A stretch of DNA of 47,126 nt from Macrococcoides goetzii. GTDB lineage: Bacteria; Bacillota; Bacilli; Staphylococcales; Staphylococcaceae. The position numbers and the translations under genes are program-made. Of this stretch, positions 27,324 through 35,836 are shown one piece after another (position 1 is the stretch's first letter; every line of letters starts with the position of its first letter). Below the pieces are notes generated by a model. The model saw only the letters and a program-made list of their open reading frames with translations, had not been told where the DNA came from and ran no database searches. The stretch covers positions 1 to 47,126 of the forward strand of contig NZ_MJBI02000011.1 in NCBI RefSeq assembly GCF_002742385.2, given 5' to 3'.

Positions 27324-29477
27324 TTATTCTTCAAATACAATCGTATTCATCTGTGCAGGTGCGACAATGACCGGCCAGTAGAAAGGTCCACCGCGCCATC
27401 CTTCATTCTCATTTCCGTTTTGTCTGAGCAGCAATACAGTTGGATGTGTCGTACCAAGCTGATAACTTTGTTTAAGTTCATCCTGTCCGTTATCTGGTCG
27501 ATCTGCAAATCTTACGCCGTCTTGACGGTAGCGTGATATATTACGGTTTTCACGTGTAACAATCCAGACATATCCTGTATTGTTTCCTGGTAGTCTTGAT
27601 AAATAATTGAGTATAGCGCTAAATGTTTCAACGTTCCACTCATACCCTTCTTCCATGATGAGACATTCTGTTATTTCTTTTAGTATTGTAATCACTTTCT
27701 GAACAGGAACGAGTATATGACGTGCGTCTTTGTTATTTTGATTGATGGCAAACTTACGTAAATCCTGTATCATCCTATCAACTTTCTTAGTACGTCTTAT
27801 CATCTCACTGCGGCTTTTCGTCTGGAATCCAACCGGTAAGAAACGTTTCTTCGCTTTAATCGTAATCACTTTCGACAACAAGATTTTGTTTGGATTACAT
27901 GGTACAATATCTTTCTTTGTATCATGCATCATAAAGATGACTTCTCCAGCATTGCGTCCGGTTTCAAATGCCTTTCTTAAATCTTCATCAAACGCATGCA
28001 TACGTTCCATCACGTCATAGATTCTGTGTGTCGTATAAAATCTCGTCACAGACAAATCTTCTTTTGGTCGTGCACCGTACATACGAGAATGCTGGAGAAC
28101 AGTATCCTGCTGAAACTTCTTCGGATCTCGACCGTAATAGAAACCAATTAAATTGCCGATTGTGATGCCGCGATCAAGAATTTGACCACCTATAAAGAAG
28201 TTAAGTGGTGCTCGAAGTTTCAGTTCTCCTCGTTTATCCAGTAATTGATTTACATCTTGTTCTGAATTAACGATAGTAATCAACAGCTCTTCATCAAGAA
28301 AGGCTGATTTTACCGCTTCATAAACGTCGCTTTCATCCGGAAAATAATTTGATTCTGAAGATAATTTAAATCCTTCATATGCTTTCAGAATAATTGATTT
28401 AAATGCAGCTTCATCTTCATCAATGAGTTGTTTGAGCTTCTGTTCTATCTTCATCGCAACTTGATATTGCCACATATGTGCGCGTTTTGTCGTAATGGTA
28501 TGCATAATAAAAGCATACTTTTTAGGACGTTCCTGTTGAGCAATTTGTTGAAGATTACGAATCTTACCACCGACTACAAAGTTAATCAGTGCATTGCGCA
28601 AACCGGTTAATTGTTTAGTAGTGAGTACATACGCATCTTTTACACGTCGGTTATCTTCTTTACGTAACAGCTCCAGTTCAGTTTCACTTACCGGTTGATA
28701 GACGTAACTCGCAGGACCTTCAAGCTTAGACTGTTCGAAATAGAACTTTCCTCCTACATACAACTGATATGTCGGCACAAGCACTGTAAAAGCTGGTCGT
28801 TTCGGTTGATAACCACGTGCAGATAACACTTCACTATCCGGCTGTAAATATAGTGAATACGGTGTCGCAGTTACTTGTAAGTAGGCTGCTGTAGGAATTT
28901 CTCTTTTAATTTGATCGAGTTGGGATGCAATGACCTTGAGTTCCGTTAAGTTCTTATCCTTATCTTTATCATAAACAACTGACGCATAATCTGCTTCATC
29001 ATCGATAATCATCATCTGACGCTTTCTAAGTACCGGATACATTTCAAATAAAGCTTTCGTTAATCGTTCCACATTCTTCTTTTCTTTCTTAACGACAATG
29101 ACGATTTTCTTATTTAGTTCAAACTTACGTAAATCATCAGGTAGACTCATGATGTCATACGCTGACATATAGTCCAGATCAATCAATGCTTCATATTCTT
29201 TATGCAGCCGTTCATACGTTTGTCGTGCAAGTGCATTAGAATTCTTAGTTAAGATAATCACTACTTCAAAGCCATTATCAAAGCCAAGTGCCATCGAACC
29301 CATAAAGCTACGTGTCTTCCCAGACTGTATACGCCCAAGAAGCATACCAGGCTTATTTTCTGATGTAGATATTTCTATTAAGTTATTTACAGTATCATGC
29401 ATTGCTTTTAATTCATCTTTTGAATAATTGTTTTTATGTTGAAGTGTTTTAATAAACACACCATGATTTAAATCCAT
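27324..29477 (-). CDS. Z1-domain SF2-like ATPase
   Basis: A 717-residue protein with helicase-type motifs: Walker A GRIQSGKT near 48-55, Walker B-like MIIDDEAD near 156-163, and QVTATPYS near 200. A central Z1 domain follows, with FFIGGQILDRGITIGNL and TVLQHSRMYGARP, which act as helicase motifs V and VI. Z1 proteins occur in several defence systems, sometimes with ATPase or nuclease partners; here none is adjacent, so it appears alone. It probably acts on DNA using ATP; the function in isolation is unknown. ATG 29477 is preceded by AGGAGA. A terminator-like hairpin lies about 23 bp before the start. Confidence 0.85.
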   Translation of the reverse strand: MDLNHGVFIKTLQHKNNYSKDELKAMHDTVNNLIEISTSENKPGMLLGRIQSGKTRSFMGSMALGFDNGFEVVIILTKNSNALARQTYERLHKEYEALIDLDYMSAYDIMSLPDDLRKFELNKKIVIVVKKEKKNVERLTKALFEMYPVLRKRQMMIIDDEADYASVVYDKDKDKNLTELKVIASQLDQIKREIPTAAYLQVTATPYSLYLQPDSEVLSARGYQPKRPAFTVLVPTYQLYVGGKFYFEQSKLEGPASYVYQPVSETELELLRKEDNRRVKDAYVLTTKQLTGLRNALINFVVGGKIRNLQQIAQQERPKKYAFIMHTITTKRAHMWQYQVAMKIEQKLKQLIDEDEAAFKSIILKAYEGFKLSSESNYFPDESDVYEAVKSAFLDEELLITIVNSEQDVNQLLDKRGELKLRAPLNFFIGGQILDRGITIGNLIGFYYGRDPKKFQQDTVLQHSRMYGARPKEDLSVTRFYTTHRIYDVMERMHAFDEDLRKAFETGRNAGEVIFMMHDTKKDIVPCNPNKILLSKVITIKAKKRFLPVGFQTKSRSEMIRRTKKVDRMIQDLRKFAINQNNKDARHILVPVQKVITILKEITECLIMEEGYEWNVETFSAILNYLSRLPGNNTGYVWIVTRENRNISRYRQDGVRFADRPDNGQDELKQSYQLGTTHPTVLLLRQNGNENEGWRGGPFYWPVIVAPAQMNTIVFEE

Positions 29478-29499
29478 AATCTTCTCCTAAACTTAACAA

Positions 29500-29530
29500 T
29501 AAAAAGAAACCAGCTCAGAAGCCAGTTTCT
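29500..29530 (-). terminator. Hairpin and T-run just upstream of the Z1 gene
   Basis: On the minus strand AGAAAC and GTTTCT pair with an inner GCT/AGC step, followed by TTTTT. It may terminate transcription arriving from the lipoprotein gene or act as an attenuator in the Z1 leader. Confidence 0.6.
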
Positions 29531-29540
29531 CTATTTTTAT

Positions 29541-29884
29541 GACGGAAGCGGCTGTAAATTCTAAATACTACCGCTTACTCTTGCTTATTTGCTTTTTTTA
29601 TGACGCAAGCGGCTGTATTTTTTAAATACTACCGTTTACTCTTGCTTGTTTGCTTTTTTTATAACGGAAACGGCTGTATTTTCTAAATACTACCGCTTAC
29701 TCTTGCTTGTTTGCTTTTTTTATGACGGAAACGGCTGTATTTTCTAAATACTACCGTTTACTCAAGCTCGTTTACTTTTTTCAAGACGGAAGCGGCTGTA
29801 TTTTTTAAATACTACCGTTTACTCAAGCTCGTTTACTTTTTTCGTGACGGAAGCGGCTGTAAATTCTAAATACAGCCGCTTCCG
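29541..29884. repeat. Six tandem 61-bp units forming hairpins
   Basis: Units begin at 29541, 29602, 29663, 29724, 29785 and 29846, an exact period of 61 bases. Each starts with a form of GACGGAAGCGGCTGTA, followed by AAATACTACCG and a T-rich tail ending in TTTTTT. Within units, GCGG-x-TGTA pairs with TAC-x-ACCGC, an imperfect hairpin. The sixth ends instead with TACAGCCGCTTCCG (29871-29884), a perfect 14-bp complement of 29848-29861. No unique spacers separate the units, so it is not a CRISPR. It fills the gap between the lipoprotein gene and the Z1 gene. Confidence 0.9.
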
Positions 29885-29911
29885 TAATACTTACCATTCA
29901 TCCAAACTCCC

Positions 29912-30442
29912 CTACGGCTGCACTGGTAATCCCGTATTCGGATCCACTGACGGTGCGGCTGTTGGAGCTTCTGTCGTAGATTGTGCTCCTGTACGTTCTA
30001 CTTGTAATGCACTTTCAAATGCAGCGGCCGGTGATGAAGTGTTTGTGCCTTGCGGAATCACACCATTGGCTACACCACTTTGATATGCTGCCATTTTCTC
30101 ATCATATGTATAATCGTTACTATATATAATTTGGCTTAACGTATTTCTATTCGTTATATTATTAACATTCTCTTTGACAACAGCTTCTGTCGTTACCGCT
30201 TCAGTTGTGGTCACTTCTTCAGTCGTAACTGCTGTTTCAGTCGTTGCTGTTTCAGTCGTATTTGAATCATTTTTATTTGATTTATGTTTTTCACGACTCG
30301 CTTTAATTTTCTTTCTAGCGATATCTGCGGCACTTTCTTTTTGTTCTGTCGTTGCTTTTTCCTTCGGTGCAGTATCTTCTTTACCACATGCTACTAGTAT
30401 AATTGCTGACGATAATAAAATACTCATCTTTTTTACGTTCAT
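29912..30442 (-). CDS. Thr/Glu-rich lipoprotein
   Basis: A 176-residue lipoprotein with lipobox IILVAC (Cys 19) followed by a charged region, then a low-complexity stretch of Thr, Glu, Ala and Val (TTETATTETAVTTEEV). A short C-terminal domain reads NRNTLSQIIYSNDYTYDEKM. Such linkers often span the cell wall. The family is not recognised and no enzymatic motif is seen. ATG 30442 is the probable start. It is transcribed alone, and the 61-bp repeat array lies in its 3' region. Confidence 0.7.
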   Translation of the reverse strand: MNVKKMSILLSSAIILVACGKEDTAPKEKATTEQKESAADIARKKIKASREKHKSNKNDSNTTETATTETAVTTEEVTTTEAVTTEAVVKENVNNITNRNTLSQIIYSNDYTYDEKMAAYQSGVANGVIPQGTNTSSPAAAFESALQVERTGAQSTTEAPTAAPSVDPNTGLPVQP

Positions 30443-30552
30443 GTGTTCATCTCCGTTCTAAATTTCACCCAAATTCTATGATACTACAAATTCACAATAT
30501 ACGGTAAATTTTATATGCTATACTAGTGGTAAAATTATATGGAGGCGACATT

Positions 30553-31455
30553 ATGAATTTTAATCAAAGTATATCGCTATCTAAAAAATCTCCGAGCAAT
30601 ATTCCATGGTACGCGACGCTACTTATTGCATTTGCAATCTTCTTTATCGTTCAAATCATTGCGGGATTAATATTAGTGCCCATTATTCTTGCATTCAATC
30701 CAACGGCAACACTTACTGAATTACAAGAAGAACCGCTCAGTACGCTCATCAGTTTATTAATCTTTCCTTTCTTACTCGTTGCATGTCTGATCATCAATAA
30801 ATTTGCATATCGTCATCCTGTACAGGCATTGGGATTCTTTAAAGAAAAAGTATTTTCTAAATATGGATTCGGATTGCTTCTAGGGATGGTAATCATCATT
30901 ATCGTCTATCTCATCAATCTATTATTCGGTGCAATGCAGAGCACGGTTAACCCGGGTATTCCTTGGTTTACATTAATATGGGTGATTGGACTATTTATGA
31001 TACAAGGTTTAACTGAAGAAGTGATTGCCAGAGGTTTCTTGATGAACAAAATCAGCTATCAAATCGGTGTGCCAGCTGGCATCATCATCAACTCAGCATT
31101 CTTCTCATTTCTACATTTCTTAAATCCGAATACGAGTATCCTTAGCTTTGTTAACTTATTCCTTGCAGGTATCGTGTTCTCACTATTATTCTACTGGTCA
31201 GATAATATTTGGCTGACAGGCGCTGCACATAGCTTCTGGAACATTACACTCGGTGTATTTTTAGGCAATGAAGTAAGTGGGCAAGCTTTACCAGCAACCA
31301 TCTTAAATACTGAATCAAATATGAATCAGTCTATTATAAATGGCGGTCATTTCGGATTAGAAGGTGGGCTTGTTGTTACTAGCATCTCAATTCTCGTGAT
31401 CGCTTTATTACTAAAATTAAGCCTTAAAAAATACGGAACACAAAAAAGAGCCTAA
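30553..31455 (+). CDS. CPBP-family intramembrane metalloprotease
   Basis: About 300 residues with eight membrane helices. The CPBP (Abi/CAAX protease) motifs are present in order: EEVIARG near residue 154 (E-E-x-x-x-R), FSFLHFL (F-x-x-x-H) and HSFWN. The substrate is unknown; relatives process prenylated peptides, take part in bacteriocin immunity or regulate signalling. The frame starts at 30526, but GGAGG before ATG 30553 marks the true start, with an extended -10 box TATACT at 30519-30524. Single-gene unit. Confidence 0.88.
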   Translation: MNFNQSISLSKKSPSNIPWYATLLIAFAIFFIVQIIAGLILVPIILAFNPTATLTELQEEPLSTLISLLIFPFLLVACLIINKFAYRHPVQALGFFKEKVFSKYGFGLLLGMVIIIIVYLINLLFGAMQSTVNPGIPWFTLIWVIGLFMIQGLTEEVIARGFLMNKISYQIGVPAGIIINSAFFSFLHFLNPNTSILSFVNLFLAGIVFSLLFYWSDNIWLTGAAHSFWNITLGVFLGNEVSGQALPATILNTESNMNQSIINGGHFGLEGGLVVTSISILVIALLLKLSLKKYGTQKRA

Positions 31456-31470
31456 CCTGGCTCTTTTTGT
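31442..31470 (+). terminator. Bidirectional terminator
   Basis: AAAAAGAGCC and GGCTCTTTTT pair around a six-base loop between the convergent protease and glycerate kinase genes. Confidence 0.85.
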
Positions 31471-31479
31471 TTTAAACAG

Positions 31480-32586
31480 TTATTTCAATAATCTTCCTAT
31501 ATTCCTACATGCATTCCTAATTAATCTTTCAGCATTATCTATCGCATCATCTAGTGACATCGGTCCATCAGTAATCGAATGGATACTTAAGAAATTGTCA
31601 TAAAGTGTTTCGTAATTTGTACCTAAACCACCTGACACAAGTATTGTTCTTACGCCCGCTTCATTCCCTCTATTTGCAACACATACCGGTAGCTTTCCGT
31701 ACTGTGTCTGAAAGTCACTTTTCCCTTCACCAGTAAAGATATAATCGAATGTCTTTAAATCAAGATCCTTCAATACAATATCTGCAATGTATTCAGCCCC
31801 ACTATGCATCACAGCACCAGCACATAATAATCCATATCCTATACCACCAGCAGCACCGGCACCTTCTATATGATGACATTGTACATTTAAATGTTGTTCT
31901 AATTTAACAGCAAAGGAGGCTATACTATCATCAAAAGCTTTCATCTCTTCTTCTTCTATTCCCTTTTGTTTACCATAAGTATATGTTGCACCATGCTCAC
32001 CGGTTAATGGATTTGTCACATCACAAATTAAATGAAGTTCAATTGCTTTTAGCGCAGGTATCAGTTGTCCTTTTATCGCTCTAATTTCAGATAAGTTTCC
32101 ACCATTAATTACGAGCTTTTCACTCTTTTCATCAAGAAATTGTAATCCAAATGCCTCTAATAAACCTGCACCACCATCATTCGTTAAACTACCACCTAAA
32201 CCGACAAATACTTTCTTATATCCACGTTCAATTAACTGACGAATCACATCGCCAACACCAAAGCTTGAAGCAAGATAAGGATTCCGCGCTCGGGTTACTT
32301 CCATTCCGATAATATTAGCCACTTCAATCACTGCAGTTGTGTCATTCAGCTTGCCATAATATGTCGTCAACGGTCGTCTGTACATATCTACAGTATGTAT
32401 CTCTTCTTTCTTACCATTCAACCCATAGATTAATGCATCAACCGTTCCTTCTCCACCATCAGCCATCGGTCGAAGCATCACTTCAACACCTGGTATTGAT
32501 GTTTGTAGTCCATCAGCCATGCATTCTGCCACACGCATCGCACTTAAACATTCTTTGTAAGAATCAGGGGCTATTAAAATTTTCAT
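31480..32586 (-). CDS. glxK: Glycerate kinase, GlxK/GarK family
   Basis: About 368 residues. MKILIAPDSYKECLSA is the typical start of this family, and RPMADGGEGTVDAL and GLGGSLTNDGGAG are conserved substrate and nucleotide loops. It phosphorylates D-glycerate, probably to 2-phosphoglycerate, linking glycerate or glyoxylate use to glycolysis. ATG 32586 follows AGGAGGG; an upstream start at 32610 has no such site. No pathway partners are adjacent. Confidence 0.9.
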   Translation of the reverse strand: MKILIAPDSYKECLSAMRVAECMADGLQTSIPGVEVMLRPMADGGEGTVDALIYGLNGKKEEIHTVDMYRRPLTTYYGKLNDTTAVIEVANIIGMEVTRARNPYLASSFGVGDVIRQLIERGYKKVFVGLGGSLTNDGGAGLLEAFGLQFLDEKSEKLVINGGNLSEIRAIKGQLIPALKAIELHLICDVTNPLTGEHGATYTYGKQKGIEEEEMKAFDDSIASFAVKLEQHLNVQCHHIEGAGAAGGIGYGLLCAGAVMHSGAEYIADIVLKDLDLKTFDYIFTGEGKSDFQTQYGKLPVCVANRGNEAGVRTILVSGGLGTNYETLYDNFLSIHSITDGPMSLDDAIDNAERLIRNACRNIGRLLK

Positions 32587-32710
32587 CGTAAATCCCTCCT
32601 CTATTATCATCCATAATACATCAATCTAACTTCAGATTGATTGGATAAAACGCATTTATGGTATGATAATTGTATATTATATTATTTTATACATTCAAAA
32701 GGAGTACATG

Positions 32711-33094
32711 ATGAAGTTCGGTAATATTTTAATTGGATTTTTTGCATTATTATTTTTTATGGCACAAATTTTTAATTTATATGATGGGATTACACATAAT
32801 GATCCGCAAAGAGTCGTCAATGCGCTCTATTTAATATCCATTGGTTTATTTATGCTATTTAATTTATACAATGCAATGCTTACGCAGTCTGGTAAAGTTG
32901 TGACGACTGCTATGGTTAAACAACAGCTTATAGCAGCAATTCTGCTATTTATATTCGGGTTAATTGTGTTAATCGGTATATTTGTTTATGATTTAGGCAT
33001 ATTAACGAAAATCGTTGAATTCATGCTTATTTTATCTGTATTTTTTGAAATACGTACACGTATTAATCAGTTAAATGGAAAAAACAAGCGATAG
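32711..33094 (+). CDS. Small membrane protein of unknown function
   Basis: About 127 residues with four hydrophobic segments (residues 4-22, 38-54, 72-92 and 98-116) and a basic C-terminus (NQLNGKNKR). The family is not recognised. AAAGGAG lies six bases before ATG 32711, and ATG 32708 is the alternative. Divergent from the glycerate kinase gene, closed by a strong terminator. Confidence 0.65.
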   Translation: MKFGNILIGFFALLFFMAQIFNLYDGITHNDPQRVVNALYLISIGLFMLFNLYNAMLTQSGKVVTTAMVKQQLIAAILLFIFGLIVLIGIFVYDLGILTKIVEFMLILSVFFEIRTRINQLNGKNKR

Positions 33095-33117
33095 CTCGTA
33101 TGCTATCGCTTGTTTTT
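33080..33117 (+). terminator. Strong terminator hairpin
   Basis: AAAACAAGCGATAGC and GCTATCGCTTGTTTT form a perfect long stem around TCGTAT with a T tail. It can serve both convergent genes. Confidence 0.85.
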
Positions 33118-33145
33118 ATTCCGGCACGATATCCTGAATCAACAT

Positions 33146-34003
33146 TTACCAGTCTTTTTTGCGTGTCTCTTTCAACAGACCTTTCATGTTGAGAATATCT
33201 TTCTTACGATACGTATCATAACGCAATACTTCGTTTGGGTGTAATGAAGGTTGCTTATAATTTGTAAACACGAATAACTTGTCGTATTGAGCAAGTTCCG
33301 GGATATGAGCAAGCCATCTTGTTCTATCCGTGCTTCTCGCGATTAAGCTCATTCCTTTAGCCATCGCTTCTCTTACTGTTTCTACAGCTGCAACCTGACT
33401 AGGCAATAGTTCGTTATAAAATGTTACATCATCTCTTGAGTATGATGGATATGGATAATATTGCAGTGTGAACAATTGATTAGGATGGAAGTAAACAATT
33501 TCTTGTTCTATGTATTGGTACATATAATGATAATGCCAGTTTAATGAATTCTCTTTATTTAACTTACCATCTGTAAATTCATAGGGTGAATAATTGGGTA
33601 AGTCGAGATGCAGATTATCAAACTTAACACGTTTTTCATATTCTGATGGGTGATATTTCGGGTCAAAGGAAGGATTGACAAGCATAATCAATAACTTTGC
33701 CTGTTCTAAATTTCCTGTATATGGCTCTGGTGCCCATATATGAATATGTTCTTCGTCTTTCACCATTTTATTTTTATGGTCTAATTTGTACATCCCATTT
33801 ACTTGTAGTAGATGTCTTTCAAATTTTAAACGTTCCTGCAGCTTCCTACCTTTTAATTGTGTGATTTCATCGAAGAAATGGGGATACTGTTCTTTGAGAA
33901 ATTCAAGGTCAAATGGATGAAATGCTGCATAATTCGATACATGTTCTGGTGTATTCTCCGGAAACGTTGTGTAGTGCTTCCAGAAGCGCTGTACACTACT
34001 CAC
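33146..34003 (-). CDS. Unrecognised soluble protein, second gene of an overlapping pair
   Basis: A 285-residue protein without membrane segments, rich in Tyr, His and Pro. KLLIMLVNPSFDP near residue 105-117 resembles the hydrophobic strand followed by N-P seen in uracil-DNA-glycosylase-like folds, and SLIARSTDRTRWL with KLFVFTNYKQPSLHP could be the later part of that fold, but the match is weak. It starts with GTG 34003, overlapping the upstream gene by eight bases, so the two are translationally coupled. I cannot assign a function. Confidence 0.7.
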   Translation of the reverse strand: MSSVQRFWKHYTTFPENTPEHVSNYAAFHPFDLEFLKEQYPHFFDEITQLKGRKLQERLKFERHLLQVNGMYKLDHKNKMVKDEEHIHIWAPEPYTGNLEQAKLLIMLVNPSFDPKYHPSEYEKRVKFDNLHLDLPNYSPYEFTDGKLNKENSLNWHYHYMYQYIEQEIVYFHPNQLFTLQYYPYPSYSRDDVTFYNELLPSQVAAVETVREAMAKGMSLIARSTDRTRWLAHIPELAQYDKLFVFTNYKQPSLHPNEVLRYDTYRKKDILNMKGLLKETRKKDW

Positions 34004-34763
34004 TTATCCTATAACCGCGTCTATGATAACGCATTAATGAAATTTTTGGCGTTTCTCTAGAATCTTCAATTTTTCTTATCACAGTACCGTTCTTTTCTTG
34101 AATATAATGGACATAACAGTTAATCATGCCGCTTTGATTTTTACTTTTTTGTTTTAGCCATTCCTGAATTTCCTGCTGACTTAATAATAAATATTCGATA
34201 CCTGATGGATTATCTGTAATGTATTCTGAACGTTCATCAACTTTAACCATTAAGGCGTAATAATCATGGTCACTGAATATCTGCTCATCACCTTTATGCC
34301 ATGCGGCTACGCGTTTCTTAATAATCAACTCTTCATCTCTGAGAAACTCATAATCTCTTGAAGTACTCACATAGATCGTAAAGTAGCGTTCCCCAATCTG
34401 GCATGTTAACACATTATATTTTAAACTGATAAATTCGATATTAGGATTTTCTGTTCGTAATTCCTGCTTTAAAAACTCTACCATATCCAGACGTTTAAAG
34501 CTTCTTGGTTTAGTAAGTGCTGCTTTCTTATGACGACGATCATCCACTCGACCAGACATAAGCGGAATTTGTGAGGTCATTATCTTTTGATATACATCTA
34601 GAATAGATTGTTTATCTTGTCCTGTAATGTATTCAACAGAATCCAGTGCATAATTGGTGTAGATTAGCGTCCTTAAAATGAGCTGGTCTGCTTCATTTAG
34701 TTTTAAATCCGGATATTTTTTATTCATATCATCTAATGCTAAATACATATCAATCGTATTCAA
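33996..34763 (-). CDS. Unrecognised soluble protein, first gene of an overlapping pair
   Basis: A 255-residue protein with no membrane segment. The N-terminal third is helical and the middle is predicted to be beta (FISLKYNVLTCQIGERYFTI). A very basic stretch, DDRRHKKAALTKPRSFKRLD, could bind nucleic acid. The family is not recognised. The likely start is TTG 34763, with AAAGGAGG eight bases upstream; the first internal ATG is at 34748. It is paired with the following gene by an eight-base overlap, suggesting one functional unit. Confidence 0.7.
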   Translation of the reverse strand: MNTIDMYLALDDMNKKYPDLKLNEADQLILRTLIYTNYALDSVEYITGQDKQSILDVYQKIMTSQIPLMSGRVDDRRHKKAALTKPRSFKRLDMVEFLKQELRTENPNIEFISLKYNVLTCQIGERYFTIYVSTSRDYEFLRDEELIIKKRVAAWHKGDEQIFSDHDYYALMVKVDERSEYITDNPSGIEYLLLSQQEIQEWLKQKSKNQSGMINCYVHYIQEKNGTVIRKIEDSRETPKISLMRYHRRGYRISE

Positions 34764-35044
34764 TAAAATAACCTCCTTTTGTACATCTATATAATTTAAT
34801 TATATCAAATTATACACAATATTTTATTGCAGTATTGACATTAAGTTCTAATTTTAAAAATAATAAAACTAACGTAAAAATAACAAAATAAAAATAAAAC
34901 TAACATAGAATAATATTTTTTTGAAAATAGTTATGACTAACAACATTTTTTTGTGATAGCACAAACTAATCAACTTTAATAATGTAAATAACCACCAATA
35001 ATTGCATATTATTGGTGGTTACGAATGTTTACTATATTTAATTA
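34764..35044. other. AT-rich intergenic region with a terminator-like hairpin
   Basis: Holds a perfect hairpin, TAACCACCAATAA with TTATTGGTGGTTA (34989-35021), just after the stop of the secreted protein at 35045, a likely terminator although its T-run is weak. The rest is low-complexity A-rich DNA with no gene visible; the promoter of the overlapping pair probably lies in it. Confidence 0.5.
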
Positions 35045-35590
35045 TTAAAATGCAAATTTTCTTAGTATTTCTTTAATATCTTTGGGATGTAATTGTGCAA
35101 CATAAGCAATACTTCCATTCACATCAAATGATAATAATGTATTACCCTGAATGTAATTGATTGTACCGGCCTGAGGATAATAAAGATCGCCTTCTCCCCA
35201 ATATTTATTCATATCACTCACTGTAAAGTATTGCGGAATACCTGCAAAACTAATTGAGCGCAGACGATACTGTTCTGGTTTATCACCACGTTTCCCTGTA
35301 AAATAAAGAATCGTATTATCACCACGTTCTGTCATATAGTGATATTCAAAATCATAACGTTGATAAAGTGACGTCACTTTAAAGGAAGGTTTCACCCATT
35401 TTTGCTTCACATACCCGTACGTGTTACCAATTTTAATACCGTTCAATTTATAATTCCCTTTTTTCATTGCCTGCACAACCGTCTTGTTCTTTAAGTTAGG
35501 AACAGAGGGTTTCTTTAATGCCGCATGCGCATCGATCGTTAAAGTGAAAAGTAGTAGTATTGCCAGACAACATGTTAATAGTTTTTTCAT
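35045..35590 (-). CDS. Secreted repeat-family protein, intact single-module form
   Basis: About 181 residues with a signal peptide (LLTCCLAILLLFTLTIDAHA) and one family module: AMKKGNYKLNGIKIGNTYGY, then the beta half, and NKYWGEGDLYY as a variant of the second motif. It shares the K-x-G-x-Y-x-L-x-G-x-K pattern with the proteins at 10.6-12.9 kb and 25-27 kb. ATG 35590 is preferred because AGAGG lies nine bases before it; upstream starts are poorly spaced. Function unknown. Confidence 0.75.
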   Translation of the reverse strand: MKKLLTCCLAILLLFTLTIDAHAALKKPSVPNLKNKTVVQAMKKGNYKLNGIKIGNTYGYVKQKWVKPSFKVTSLYQRYDFEYHYMTERGDNTILYFTGKRGDKPEQYRLRSISFAGIPQYFTVSDMNKYWGEGDLYYPQAGTINYIQGNTLLSFDVNGSIAYVAQLHPKDIKEILRKFAF

Positions 35591-35707
35591 ATTCATCATC
35601 CTCTCATCAGTTCCATTATATAACAAATCAATATAAATAAGTGAATAATAATAAAGAATTTTAAATAATTAAATTTTAATAAAATACTTTCGTTAATTAT
35701 GATTAAT

Positions 35708-35736
35708 TTGAACAAATTAACGTTATTATCTATTAT
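35708..35736 (+). promoter_or_regulatory. Sigma-A promoter for the zinc-ribbon gene pair
   Basis: TTGAAC (35708-35713), 17-base spacer, TATTAT (35731-35736), about 100 bp before the first gene. Confidence 0.55.
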
Positions 35737-35836
35737 TACAAACTTATAATTAATCAGTAATTATTCATTTTTTGGTATATTGTTCAAAAACATGTAATCC
35801 ATTAAACTATGATTAATAAGCTAAAGGAGGATACAT

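Noticed and set aside
29541-29884. The 61-bp array as a CRISPR
   Set aside because: The units are continuous tandem copies with no unique spacers, and no cas genes lie nearby.
29844-30083. Plus-strand open frame over the lipoprotein gene
   Set aside because: It is a shadow of the lipoprotein frame and begins in the repeat array.
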